NCBI RefSeq assembly: GCF_002304005.1
Contig: NZ_MRCQ01000004.1
Coordinates: 186,001-250,000 of the forward strand
Length of the DNA stretch: 64,000 nt
From: Flavobacterium sp. ACN6
GTDB taxonomy: Bacteria > Bacteroidota > Bacteroidia > Flavobacteriales > Flavobacteriaceae
Reading direction: 5' to 3'
Each line of letters starts with the position of its first letter. The first letter of the stretch is position 1. Under the pieces are notes generated by a model. That model had not been told where the DNA came from, did not search any database, and saw nothing but the letters and a program-made list of their open reading frames with translations. A program made the translations under genes and the position numbers. This document shows positions 34,624-42,206 of this stretch, piece after piece.

Positions 34624-36168
34624 TTATTCTGAAATAACATTTCCTTTTTTATCATAGAAATGGTATTCTAAGTACGTGTAAGCGTCACGAGGTATGATTT
34701 TCACCCATTTCTTATGTTCAAAAAACCATTTTGAACGTAATGATGGAAAACCTTTGCTGAGGTATGCAGCCACAAACGGATGTGTGTTTAGCACAACTTT
34801 ATCGTGGGTTTTTAAAAGTCTGTCTAAATCAGATGTGATTTTATCAATGATTAATATTGGCGCTTCAATTTCGCCATGTTCATTGTTTGGATCTTCTTCT
34901 CTAGTTTTTATATTAACTTCTGGTCTTACGCGCTGTCTTGTAATTTGAACTAAACCAAATTTACTCGGCGGTAATATTTTATGTTTTGCTTTATCGTCGC
35001 TCATTTCTTCTCGCAAGAAGTCGAACAAGACTTTCCTATTTTCAGGATTAGACATATCGATAAAATCAACTACTATGATACCGCCCATATCTCGCAGACG
35101 AAGTTGTCTGGCGATTTCTGCTGCTGCAATCATATTTACTTCCATGGCGGTGTCTTCCTGGTTGGTTGCTTTGTTTGAACGATTTCCGCTGTTTACGTCT
35201 ATAACGTGAAGAGCTTCAGTGTGTTCAATGATAAGGTAAGCCCCTTTACTCATAGAAACGGTTCTGCCAAAAGAAGTTTTGATTTGTCTCTCTATATTGT
35301 ATTTCTCGAAAATTGGAGTATCATTTGATTGATAAAACTTCACAATCGATTGTTTTGAAGGTGCAATTTCTTGCAGATATTCCTTCGTTTGATGGTACAA
35401 CTCTTCGTCATCTATTTGAATACCGCTGAAGGTATCATTGAATACATCTCTTAATATCGAAGAAGCTCTGTTAAGCTCTCCTAATACTTTTGATGGATGA
35501 TGAGCAGTTGGTAATTTTTTACACATTGCAGACCATCTGCCAAGCAGGTTCTGCAAATCTTTTTCTAATTCGGCTACGTTTTTGCCTTCGGCTACTGTAC
35601 GAACAATAACACCAAATCCTTTAGGTTTGATCGATAGAACAAGTTTTTTTAGACGATCCTTTTCTTTTTTGTCTTCTATTTTTTGAGAAATAGAAACACG
35701 ATCAGAGAAAGGAACTAGAACGATAAATCTTCCAGCCAATGAAAGCTCAGCACTTATTCTTGGGCCTTTGGTTGATATAGGTTCTTTAACTACTTGAACT
35801 AAAACAGATTGATTGGCACTTAAAATATCAGTAATGATGCCATCTTTGTCAATCTCTTTTTCAAACTGAAAGGTTTTTAGGGAGAAATCTTTTATTTTAC
35901 CTGCGCTTACAAGTTTTATGAATTTCAGTTGGGAAGCTAAGTTTGGACCTAAGTCATGATAATGTAAAAAAGCATCTTTTTCGAAGCCTACATTTACAAA
36001 AGCAGCATTTAGTCCAGCAACTGGTTTTCGGATTTTGGCAATAAAAATATCACCAACCTGAAAGTTGCTTTTCTCTTCTTCTTTGTGTAATTCAATTAGT
36101 TTTCCATCTTTTAATAAGGCAAAATCTACGGCTTCAGAACTAGATCTAATGATTAATTCTTTATTCAC
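34624..36168 (-). CDS. rng: Ribonuclease G/E family endoribonuclease
   Basis: 514 residues. An S1-like domain lies at about 36-125 (GDIFIAKIRKPVAGLNAAFVNVGFEKDAFLHYHDLG), then the RNase H-like/DNase I-like catalytic core with HVIDVNSGN and IIVVDFIDM, which supply the metal-binding Asp residues. The enzyme cuts A/U-rich single-stranded RNA and processes rRNA. The length fits RNase G rather than RNase E; there is no degradosome scaffold tail. The zinc-link CPxC motif of the E. coli enzymes is missing: the segment after RQRVRPEVNIKTREEDPNNEHG has no cysteine. It lies just downstream of HU and the 30-residue basic protein gene on the same strand. Confidence 0.9.
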   Translation of the reverse strand: MNKELIIRSSSEAVDFALLKDGKLIELHKEEEKSNFQVGDIFIAKIRKPVAGLNAAFVNVGFEKDAFLHYHDLGPNLASQLKFIKLVSAGKIKDFSLKTFQFEKEIDKDGIITDILSANQSVLVQVVKEPISTKGPRISAELSLAGRFIVLVPFSDRVSISQKIEDKKEKDRLKKLVLSIKPKGFGVIVRTVAEGKNVAELEKDLQNLLGRWSAMCKKLPTAHHPSKVLGELNRASSILRDVFNDTFSGIQIDDEELYHQTKEYLQEIAPSKQSIVKFYQSNDTPIFEKYNIERQIKTSFGRTVSMSKGAYLIIEHTEALHVIDVNSGNRSNKATNQEDTAMEVNMIAAAEIARQLRLRDMGGIIVVDFIDMSNPENRKVLFDFLREEMSDDKAKHKILPPSKFGLVQITRQRVRPEVNIKTREEDPNNEHGEIEAPILIIDKITSDLDRLLKTHDKVVLNTHPFVAAYLSKGFPSLRSKWFFEHKKWVKIIPRDAYTYLEYHFYDKKGNVISE

Positions 36169-36440
36169 ACTGTAAATTTTTATCCGAACTTTCTAGCAAT
36201 AGGCAGTAGGCAGTAGGCTGTAAGCAAATTGAATTGCTTATAGCTTAAAGCTTATAGCTTAAGGCCTAATTGTAAGGATGGATTAAACAATATTTTTTAA
36301 CAGGTATTGAACCCGGGGAAAGAAGATTAGTAGAGAATAGAACAAAGAGAATAGATTTTTACGTCTATTTTCTATTTTCTTTACTCTTTCATCTTTTTTC
36401 AATTTCAATGAACGTTTAAAAAGAAAAAAGTAGTTTAAAA
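36169..36440. other. Repeat-containing spacer upstream of rng
   Basis: It contains tandem words GGCAGTAGGCAGTAGG and an inverted pair (GCTTATAGCTTAAAGC and repeats of TTATAGCTTAA) at about 36200-36262. The end is A/T-rich. No coding frame is credible. Confidence 0.5.
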
Positions 36441-36452
36441 CTACTTTTTCTT
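36426..36452 (-). terminator. Terminator overlapping the stop of the small basic protein gene
   Basis: AAAAAGTAG-TTTTAAA-CTACTTTTT on the minus strand. The stop codon TAG is part of the stem, and a T-run follows. Confidence 0.8.
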
Positions 36453-36533
36453 TTTGTGGCGGTTAGCTCTCGCTCTTTTTTTACGTTTGTGAGTAGCTAC
36501 CTTATGTCTCTTTCTTTTTTTACCACTTGGCAT
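36441..36533 (-). CDS. Tiny lysine/arginine-rich protein, probable ribosomal protein
   Basis: A 30-residue frame too short for normal tracks: it starts MPSGKKRKRHKVATHK and continues with runs of K, R and H to the stop at 36441. More than half of its residues are basic. It has a good start and sits between HU and rng with its own terminator, and its codons look like real coding rather than random sequence. Very small basic ribosomal proteins are known in Bacteroidota; I recall one described from the F. johnsoniae ribosome as bL38, but cannot confirm that this is the same. Ribosome or nucleic-acid binding is inferred from composition. Confidence 0.75.
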   Translation of the reverse strand: MPSGKKRKRHKVATHKRKKRARANRHKKKK

Positions 36534-36560
36534 ATCGTGTCGATTTTATGTTAATTAATA

Positions 36561-36851
36561 TTATTTTGCTTCGTTGTTTGTTTTTACTCCTTCTACAAAT
36601 ACTTTTGCAGGTTTGAACGCAGGAATGTTGTGTGCTGGAATTTTAATTGTTGTGTTTTTAGAAATGTTTCTTCCAGTCTTTTCAGCTCTAGTTTTTACGA
36701 TAAAACTACCAAAACCTCTTAGGTAAACATTGTCTCCAGTTTCTAAAGAAGTTTTTACTTCTTCCATAAAAGTTTCCACTGTTGCTTGAACATCTCCTTT
36801 TTCAAGACCTAGTTTCTCTGAAATCTTCGCTACGATATCTGCTTTCGTCAT
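36561..36851 (-). CDS. hup: HU-family DNA-binding protein
   Basis: 96 residues of the HU/IHF fold. The dimerising helices (MTKADIVAKISEKLGLEKGDVQATVETFMEEV) are followed by the beta-arm with VYLRGFGSFIVKTRAEKTGRNISKNTTIKIPAHNIPAFKPAK, where the Pro at the arm tip bends DNA. It ends with a short charged tail (GVKTNNEAK). It is a nucleoid protein and lies divergent from mutY. Confidence 0.95.
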   Translation of the reverse strand: MTKADIVAKISEKLGLEKGDVQATVETFMEEVKTSLETGDNVYLRGFGSFIVKTRAEKTGRNISKNTTIKIPAHNIPAFKPAKVFVEGVKTNNEAK

Positions 36852-36900
36852 TTTCTTTCCTATTTTATTTTATAAATGGTGTACTATTTTTTTGAGTTTG

Positions 36901-36933
36901 CAAATATAGGAATTAAAAAAATAATTAATCAAG
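36901..36933 (-). promoter_or_regulatory. Promoter of hup
   Basis: On the minus strand TATATTTG (36901-36908) matches the -7 consensus, and CTTG (36930-36933) lies 21 bases upstream, one base off TTTG. The leader would be about 40 bases. Confidence 0.55.
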
Positions 36934-36965
36934 CTAATTCGTTAAATTTTAATTACATAAACATT

Positions 36966-36973
36966 TACTTTTG
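36966..36973 (+). promoter_or_regulatory. -7 promoter element of mutY
   Basis: TACTTTTG matches TAnnTTTG and ends 18 bases before the mutY ATG at 36992; the -33 element is not clear. This box overlaps the alternative TTG start at 36971, which argues against using it. Confidence 0.5.
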
Positions 36974-36991
36974 TATTCTAAGTATTTTGCA

Positions 36992-38038
36992 ATGGATTTT
37001 CATAACATATTGATAAAATGGTATTTACGAAACAAGCGTGATTTGCCTTGGCGAAAAACGGTCGATCCGTACCAAATTTGGCTCTCAGAAATTATGCTGC
37101 AGCAGACGCGAGTTGCTCAAGGAATGCCTTATTTTTTCGCTTTTACCAAGGAATTTCCTACTGTAAAAGATTTGGCAGATGCCTCTGAAGAAAAAGTTTT
37201 AAAACTTTGGCAGGGTTTAGGGTATTATTCAAGAGCTCGAAATCTTCATAAAACAGCTCAATATATTAGTAATGATTTAAACGGCGTTTTTCCAGATTCT
37301 TATAAAGAACTTTTAAAACTTAAAGGTGTTGGTGAATATACCGCAGCCGCAATTGCTTCTTTTTCATATAACGAATCGGTTCCAGTTGTAGACGGAAATG
37401 TATTCCGGGTGCTTTCGCGCTACTTTGATATTGAAACAGATATTGCGCTTCCGGCTGCCAAAAAAGAATTTGCTGCACTTGTGCACGAATTAATGCCCAA
37501 AGACAATCCAGCAATTTTTAATCAGGCCATAATGGAGTTTGGTGCGCTGCAATGTGTTCCAAAAAGTCCAGATTGTTCTGTCTGTGATTTTAATGAAAGC
37601 TGTGCGGCATTACAAAAAGGAAAAGTAAATCAGCTTCCCGTTAAATCTAAAAAAGTTAAGGTGTCCAATCGTTATTTTAATTATTTGATTTTAGAAGATG
37701 TTTTAGGGAATACATTAATTCAAAAAAGAACTGATAAAGGTATTTGGCATAATCTCTATGAATTTCCACTTTTAGAAACACAGTCTATTGTCGGTTTTGA
37801 TGTAGTTTCCAAAGCGGCTAAAGAAGAAATATTTTCTTCTTATACTATTATAGGTATAGAGGATTACGCAGAATCAACGCTGGTACATAAACTTTCGCAT
37901 CAGCATCTTCATATACAGTTTTGGAAAATTAAGGTAAAAGAGAAAATAGAAAATGGAGTTGATCCTGAAAAATTAAAAACTTTTCCTTTCCCAATTGTGA
38001 TTTATAAATTTATAGAAAAGCAGGAAATAATTTGCTAA
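36992..38038 (+). CDS. mutY: A/G-specific adenine DNA glycosylase
   Basis: 348 residues from the ATG at 36992; a TTG at 36971 lies inside the promoter. The HhH-GPD fold is complete: LKGVGEYTAAAIASF hairpin, catalytic Asp in VPVVDGNVFRVLSR, and the iron-sulphur ligands in the order C-x6-C-x2-C-x5-C (CVPKSPDCSVCDFNESC). A C-terminal NUDIX-like domain (YLILEDVLGNTLIQKR) recognises 8-oxoG. The enzyme removes adenine paired with 8-oxoG. It is first in a conserved Flavobacterium block mutY-ssb-gldE-gldD. Confidence 0.95.
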   Translation: MDFHNILIKWYLRNKRDLPWRKTVDPYQIWLSEIMLQQTRVAQGMPYFFAFTKEFPTVKDLADASEEKVLKLWQGLGYYSRARNLHKTAQYISNDLNGVFPDSYKELLKLKGVGEYTAAAIASFSYNESVPVVDGNVFRVLSRYFDIETDIALPAAKKEFAALVHELMPKDNPAIFNQAIMEFGALQCVPKSPDCSVCDFNESCAALQKGKVNQLPVKSKKVKVSNRYFNYLILEDVLGNTLIQKRTDKGIWHNLYEFPLLETQSIVGFDVVSKAAKEEIFSSYTIIGIEDYAESTLVHKLSHQHLHIQFWKIKVKEKIENGVDPEKLKTFPFPIVIYKFIEKQEIIC

Positions 38039-38045
38039 AAAAATG

Positions 38046-38053
38046 TATCTTTG
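38046..38053 (+). promoter_or_regulatory. -7 promoter element of ssb
   Basis: TATCTTTG matches TAnnTTTG and ends 21 bases before the ssb ATG. The in-frame TTG at 38051 is within this box, so the ATG at 38075 is preferred. Confidence 0.5.
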
Positions 38054-38074
38054 GTAGAAATACCACCAAAAACT

Positions 38075-38518
38075 ATGAACGGAACATTAAATAAAGTGAT
38101 GCTTATTGGCCATTTGGGCGATGATGTAAAGATGCATTATTTTGATGGCGGAAATTGCATCGGACGTTTTCAGCTGGCTACAAATGAAGTTTATATCAAT
38201 AAAACAACCAACGAAAAGATCACTTCTACGGAGTGGCATAACTTGGTTGTGCGTAATAAAGCAGCCGAAATTTGCGAAAAATATCTTTCTAAAGGAGATA
38301 AGATTTATGTTGAAGGAAGAATAAAATCTCGCCAATGGCAGGCAGAAGACGGCACGACGAAATATACTACAGAAATTCAGGTTACAGAATTTACTTTTCT
38401 GACAACCAAAAAAGAAACTGCGCATACTAAACAAAATCAAGATACAGAATCAACAAAAAACACTAACTTTGATGCTGCTACTAATGAAGGGCTTCCAATT
38501 AACGATCTGCCTTTCTAA
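38075..38518 (+). CDS. ssb: Single-stranded DNA-binding protein
   Basis: 147 residues from the ATG at 38075. An OB-fold domain covers about 5-105 (MNGTLNKVMLIGHLGDDVKMHYFDGGN and the GDKIYVEGRIKSRQWQ block), followed by a short Asn/Thr/Glu-rich linker and the acidic tip NDLPF that recruits replication and repair proteins. It protects single-stranded DNA. In Flavobacterium ssb sits between mutY and the gldE-gldD pair; the genes are closely spaced and probably co-expressed. Confidence 0.95.
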   Translation: MNGTLNKVMLIGHLGDDVKMHYFDGGNCIGRFQLATNEVYINKTTNEKITSTEWHNLVVRNKAAEICEKYLSKGDKIYVEGRIKSRQWQAEDGTTKYTTEIQVTEFTFLTTKKETAHTKQNQDTESTKNTNFDAATNEGLPINDLPF

Positions 38519-38544
38519 AAGATGTTTAACTAATTTGATGCAAT

Positions 38545-39840
38545 TTGGAGCCGGAGCCCAGTTTACTCTTTATAACAAATCCTGACACTAATATAATTAT
38601 TGGTTTTGTCGGAATATTTATTTTGTTATTTCTTTCAGCAATAGTTTCAGGTGCTGAAGTAGCGCTCTTTTCGTTATCACAGCAAGACATCGATGATACT
38701 TTAAACGATAATCAGGCCAAAGGTAAAATCATCTCCAATTTATTAGACAGACCTAAAAAACTATTGGCTACATTACTGGTAGCGAATAATTTTTTTAATA
38801 TCGGTGTAGTTATATTGTTTGCTTATATCGGGCAGAATATCTTTTCAGATGTAAGTTCTCCCGTTTTTAAATTTACACTTGAAGTAATTTTAGTTACTTT
38901 TTTCATTCTTCTATTTGGAGAAGTGCTTCCTAAGGTCTATGCAAGCAGAAATAGCGTGCGTTTTGCTAAGCGTGTTGCGTATCCGCTGGCTTTTTTAGAT
39001 AAACTACTTTCTCCTATAAGTTTGCCAATGCGTTCCGTTACTCTATATTTGCAGCATAAATTAGGGAAACAAAAGAATAACTTTTCGATTAATCAGCTTT
39101 CACAGGCTTTAGAGTTAACAGATTCTGAGGGAACTTCAACAGAAGAACAAAAAATTTTAGAAGGAATTGTTTCTTTCGGAAATACAGATACAAAGCAGGT
39201 AATGAGTCCGAGAATTGATATTTTTGCATTGGAAATATCAGAATCTTTCGCCTGTATTTATCCTAAAATAATTGAAAAAGGATTTTCTAGAATCCCGATT
39301 TACAGTGATAATATTGATCAAATTGAAGGTGTACTGTTTGTTAAAGACTTACTGCCTCATATCGATAAAGAAGAATTTGACTGGACATCTTTAATTAGAG
39401 AAGCTTTCTTTGTTCCTGAAAATAAAAAGCTGGATAATTTGCTAAAAGATTTCCAAGGATTGAAAAGTCATTTGGCGATAGTTGTAGATGAATATGGAGG
39501 AACTTCTGGATTGGTGTCTTTAGAAGATGTAATAGAAGAAATAGTTGGTGATATCAGTGATGAATTTGATGATGAGAATTTAAACTTTTCGCAAATCGAT
39601 GAAAATAATTTTCTTTTTGAAGGAAAAATTAATCTTAAAGATTTCTACAGAATTGTAAACGTAGATGAAGATGCTTTCGAATCTCATAAAGGAGAAGCAG
39701 AAACATTGGCTGGATTTATCTTAGAAATTTTAGGTAATTTTCCGAAAAAAGATCAGAAAGTGCCTTTTAAAAACTGTATTTTCACAATAGAAACAGTTGA
39801 TAAAAAGCGTGTAAAACAAATAAAAGTAACAATAAATTAA
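38545..39840 (+). CDS. gldE: Gliding motility protein GldE (CNNM/CorC-like membrane protein)
   Basis: 431 residues. The only in-frame start near the expected N-terminus is TTG at 38545 (MEPEPSLLF), as no ATG is available. A CNNM-type membrane domain with about four segments (residues 18-190) is followed by paired CBS domains (VMSPRIDIFALEI and LDNLLKDFQGLKSHLAIVVDEYGGTSGLVSLEDVIEEIVGDI). A CorC_HlyC domain closes the protein. F. johnsoniae GldE acts with GldD; overexpressed gldE can partly compensate gldB mutants. The TTG start and A-rich leader suggest limited translation. Confidence 0.88.
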   Translation: MEPEPSLLFITNPDTNIIIGFVGIFILLFLSAIVSGAEVALFSLSQQDIDDTLNDNQAKGKIISNLLDRPKKLLATLLVANNFFNIGVVILFAYIGQNIFSDVSSPVFKFTLEVILVTFFILLFGEVLPKVYASRNSVRFAKRVAYPLAFLDKLLSPISLPMRSVTLYLQHKLGKQKNNFSINQLSQALELTDSEGTSTEEQKILEGIVSFGNTDTKQVMSPRIDIFALEISESFACIYPKIIEKGFSRIPIYSDNIDQIEGVLFVKDLLPHIDKEEFDWTSLIREAFFVPENKKLDNLLKDFQGLKSHLAIVVDEYGGTSGLVSLEDVIEEIVGDISDEFDDENLNFSQIDENNFLFEGKINLKDFYRIVNVDEDAFESHKGEAETLAGFILEILGNFPKKDQKVPFKNCIFTIETVDKKRVKQIKVTIN

Positions 39841-39841
39841 A

Positions 39842-40402
39842 ATGCTCAATAGAATACTTTCAATAACAGCAATTTTGCTTGCGCTAACGGTTTTAAGCTG
39901 TAAAAACGATGTTTTGCCAAAACCGGCAAGTTTTCTGCGATTGGATTATCCAGAAGCAAAGTATGTGAATTTTGAAAACAATTGCCCATTTTCTTTTGAA
40001 ATGAATGAAGACGCTGTTATTAAAGGCGAAAAAGAATGCGGTTTCGCGATTACTTATCCAAAGATGAAAGCGACCATTTATTTGACTTATAAGCCGGTAA
40101 ATAATAATATTGATAAATTGTTACGTGACGCTCAAAAACTGACTTACGAACACGTAATTAAAGCCGATGATATTTTAGAGCAGCCATATATAAATCCCCA
40201 GAAAAAAGTGTACGGAATGTTTTACCAAGTTGATGGAAACGCGGCGACAAATTCACAGTTTTATGTTACCGATAGTACAAAACACTTTTTAATAGGTTCT
40301 GTTTATTTTTATGCAAAACCAAATTTTGATTCAATTATGCCAGCAGCGAGTTATGTTAAAAATGATATGCAGCGTTTGATGGAAACATTGAAATGGAAAT
40401 AA
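39842..40402 (+). CDS. gldD: Gliding motility lipoprotein GldD
   Basis: 186 residues with a lipoprotein signal ending in TVLSC (Cys20), a GldD-type pattern PKPASFLRLDYPEAKYVNFENNCPFSFEMN, and Tyr/Phe-rich strands through the rest. It begins one base after the gldE stop codon, so the two are translationally coupled. In F. johnsoniae gldD is required for gliding and chitin use and supports the type IX secretion machinery. Its exact biochemical role is not known. A strong terminator follows. Confidence 0.92.
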   Translation: MLNRILSITAILLALTVLSCKNDVLPKPASFLRLDYPEAKYVNFENNCPFSFEMNEDAVIKGEKECGFAITYPKMKATIYLTYKPVNNNIDKLLRDAQKLTYEHVIKADDILEQPYINPQKKVYGMFYQVDGNAATNSQFYVTDSTKHFLIGSVYFYAKPNFDSIMPAASYVKNDMQRLMETLKWK

Positions 40403-40411
40403 AGAAATAAA

Positions 40412-40438
40412 AAAAAGGATCTATTTAGATCCTTTTTT
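40412..40438 (+). terminator. Intrinsic terminator after gldD
   Basis: AAAAGGATCT and AGATCCTTTT form the stem and are followed by TTAG; it ends the mutY-ssb-gldE-gldD block. Confidence 0.85.
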
Positions 40439-40469
40439 AGTCATTTTCTATGCCTTGACAATATTTAAT

Positions 40470-40640
40470 ATTCCATAGGAATATCTCATCGGTAGCAAAA
40501 AAATAGTTTTGTTTTGTGTTGTGTCCTGTAAGGACACTTGTTTTCGTGGAAATAACAATCCTGTATTATTAATCAAACGTTCCACCGGACGATAATCTTA
40601 ATTCAAATTTAATTCTACCAAGGAGACATTCCTACGGAAT
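40470..40640. repeat. 170-bp element bounded by inverted TTCC/GGAA-GGTAG units
   Basis: The left unit at 40470-40497 (ATTCCATAGGAAT, then GGTAGCA) and the right unit, read on the minus strand at 40613-40640 (ATTCCGTAGGAATG, then GGTAGAA), agree at 23 of 28 positions. Between them is a smaller palindrome, GTGTCCTGTAAGGACAC (40521-40537). The whole is a large inverted-repeat structure with no open frame. The same words occur at 1695-1778. Confidence 0.7.
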
Positions 40641-40654
40641 GAATTATTTTAAAT

Positions 40655-41032
40655 TTAAGACTTGAAATTCGACACTTTATAAGTCTTCCCGTCGCCAGTT
40701 TCCTGAACCACTTTTGTCAAAGACTCAGAGTTTTGAATTGTTTTGTCAAAACTTACTGTAGCAGTTTTTTTGTCAAAATCCACAGTAGCTTTATCAACTC
40801 CGTCAAGATTTGCTAATTCCTCTTCTATAGTTTTAGCACATCCTACAGCACAAGTCATTCCGTCGATTGTAAAACTTGCTGTTTGTAAATTTTCTGCAGC
40901 AATTGACTTATGTTCTTTTGGAGCGCTTTTTTCTGCGTTTACAACTTGTAGACTTTTATCTTCTTCCTTTTTACAGCTAACGAATACTAGACCAGCGATT
41001 GTTGCGGCGATTAAAATTTTTGAAATTTTCAT
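40655..41032 (-). CDS. Heavy-metal-associated (HMA) domain lipoprotein
   Basis: 125 residues from the ATG at 41032, with a lipoprotein signal (KISKILIAATIAGLVFVSC, then KKEED). The HMA domain at about 58-125 has the fold pattern FTIDGMTCAVGCAKTIEEELANLDGV...TVDFDKKTATVSFD. The metal motif is M-T-C-x3-C (CAVGC), one residue longer than the canonical C-x2-C. It is likely a periplasmic metallochaperone for copper or another soft metal. A promoter with two -7-like boxes lies upstream. It is divergent from the EamA transporter gene. Confidence 0.85.
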   Translation of the reverse strand: MKISKILIAATIAGLVFVSCKKEEDKSLQVVNAEKSAPKEHKSIAAENLQTASFTIDGMTCAVGCAKTIEEELANLDGVDKATVDFDKKTATVSFDKTIQNSESLTKVVQETGDGKTYKVSNFKS

Positions 41033-41065
41033 TATATATAAATTTAATTTGCGATTTCTTTCTTG

Positions 41066-41100
41066 CAAAATTAATAAAAAGAGAAAGGTTAGTTCGCAAA
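41066..41100 (-). promoter_or_regulatory. Promoter of the HMA-domain gene
   Basis: On the minus strand TAATTTTG (41066-41073) matches TAnnTTTG, with TTTG (41097-41100) 23 bases upstream. A second TAATTTTG begins at 41097-41104. The leader would be about 30 bases. Confidence 0.5.
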
Positions 41101-41131
41101 ATTATTACAAATTTGCAGTAAAATATGATTT

Positions 41132-41998
41132 ATGGATACAAAGCAGTTAAAGTGGGTATATTTATTGATTCTTTCTCTTATTTGGGGAAGCTCTTTTATT
41201 TTAATAAAAAGAGGATTAGTTGGTTTGACTGCTATTCAGGTTGGATCGTTCCGAATTATTTTTGCCGCTTTGTTTTTACTGATTATAGGATTTAACAGCC
41301 TGAAAAAAATATCTCGCCGTCAATGGAAGTTTGTTGCTATAACCTCGTTTTTTGGAACTTTTATGCCGGCTTATCTTTTTGCTATTGCAGAAACTCAGGT
41401 TGATAGTTCAATTGTAGCGATTCTCAATTCGCTTACGCCTCTAAATACATTGATTCTGGGAATTATTGCTTTTGGAATTCAATTTCAAAAGCGACAAGTT
41501 TGGGGCGTTTTTGTTGGTCTTTTAGGTTGTCTGCTTTTGGTTTTAAGCGGAGAATCTGCAGGCGGAGGACAAAATTATTTATATGTTTTATTGGTGGTTA
41601 TTGCAACTTTGAGTTATGCAATAAATGTTAACTTGATTAAAAAATATTTACACGATTTAAATTCCATAAGTATCACAACGGGGAATTTTGCAGTTCTTTT
41701 TCTGCCTGCGCTAATTATTTTGAGTACAACAGATATCAGTCAGAAAATACATTTTGCAGAAACACAGCATTCGATATTTTTTGTAATGATTCTTGGTGTT
41801 TTAGGAACTGGAATTGCTAATATTCTTTTCTTCAAATTAATTCAGATGTCATCGCCGGTTTTTGCTACATCTGTGACCTATTTAATTCCGATTGTTGCTT
41901 TTTTCTGGGGATTGTTGGATAACGAAATGCTGACACCGATTCAGTTTTTCGGAGCATTTATTATTCTGATTGGAGTTTATTTGTCGGCGAAGAAGTGA
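41132..41998 (+). CDS. EamA/DMT-family transporter
   Basis: 288 residues with ten hydrophobic segments in two repeated halves, the EamA (drug/metabolite transporter) pattern. WGSSFILIKRGL starts half one and a similar block (SYAINVNLIKKYL) starts half two. Each half has a glycine-rich helix near its end. Substrates of this family are varied (amino acids, nucleosides, drugs) and cannot be told from sequence. It stands alone, in convergent orientation to the M16 pair. Confidence 0.85.
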   Translation: MDTKQLKWVYLLILSLIWGSSFILIKRGLVGLTAIQVGSFRIIFAALFLLIIGFNSLKKISRRQWKFVAITSFFGTFMPAYLFAIAETQVDSSIVAILNSLTPLNTLILGIIAFGIQFQKRQVWGVFVGLLGCLLLVLSGESAGGGQNYLYVLLVVIATLSYAINVNLIKKYLHDLNSISITTGNFAVLFLPALIILSTTDISQKIHFAETQHSIFFVMILGVLGTGIANILFFKLIQMSSPVFATSVTYLIPIVAFFWGLLDNEMLTPIQFFGAFIILIGVYLSAKK

Positions 41999-42097
41999 TT
42001 TTTATTTGTTAGATTTTGGATGTAAGTTTTGGGAGGAGCTTCGACTTCGCTCAGCCTGACAAAAATTGCGTGCCTGGCTTCATGAAATATGACGTAT

Positions 42098-42136
42098 AAA
42101 AAAAGCTTTGCCACAGTTTAAAACTTTGACAAAGCC
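42098..42136 (-). terminator. Terminator of the M16 peptidase pair
   Basis: GCTTTGCCACAGT and ACTTTGACAAAGC pair with three mismatches; on the minus strand a run of T follows. The words match the terminator at 48014-48055. Confidence 0.65.
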
Positions 42137-42206
42137 TCAGAAATCTTAAGATATTATCAGCTGAAAACCTTTGTTGCTTTGAGCCTTTGTAACTTTGAGC
42201 CTCTTA

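Noticed and set aside
36971..36991. TTG start for mutY
   Set aside because: It overlaps the promoter -7 box; the ATG at 36992 gives the normal N-terminus.
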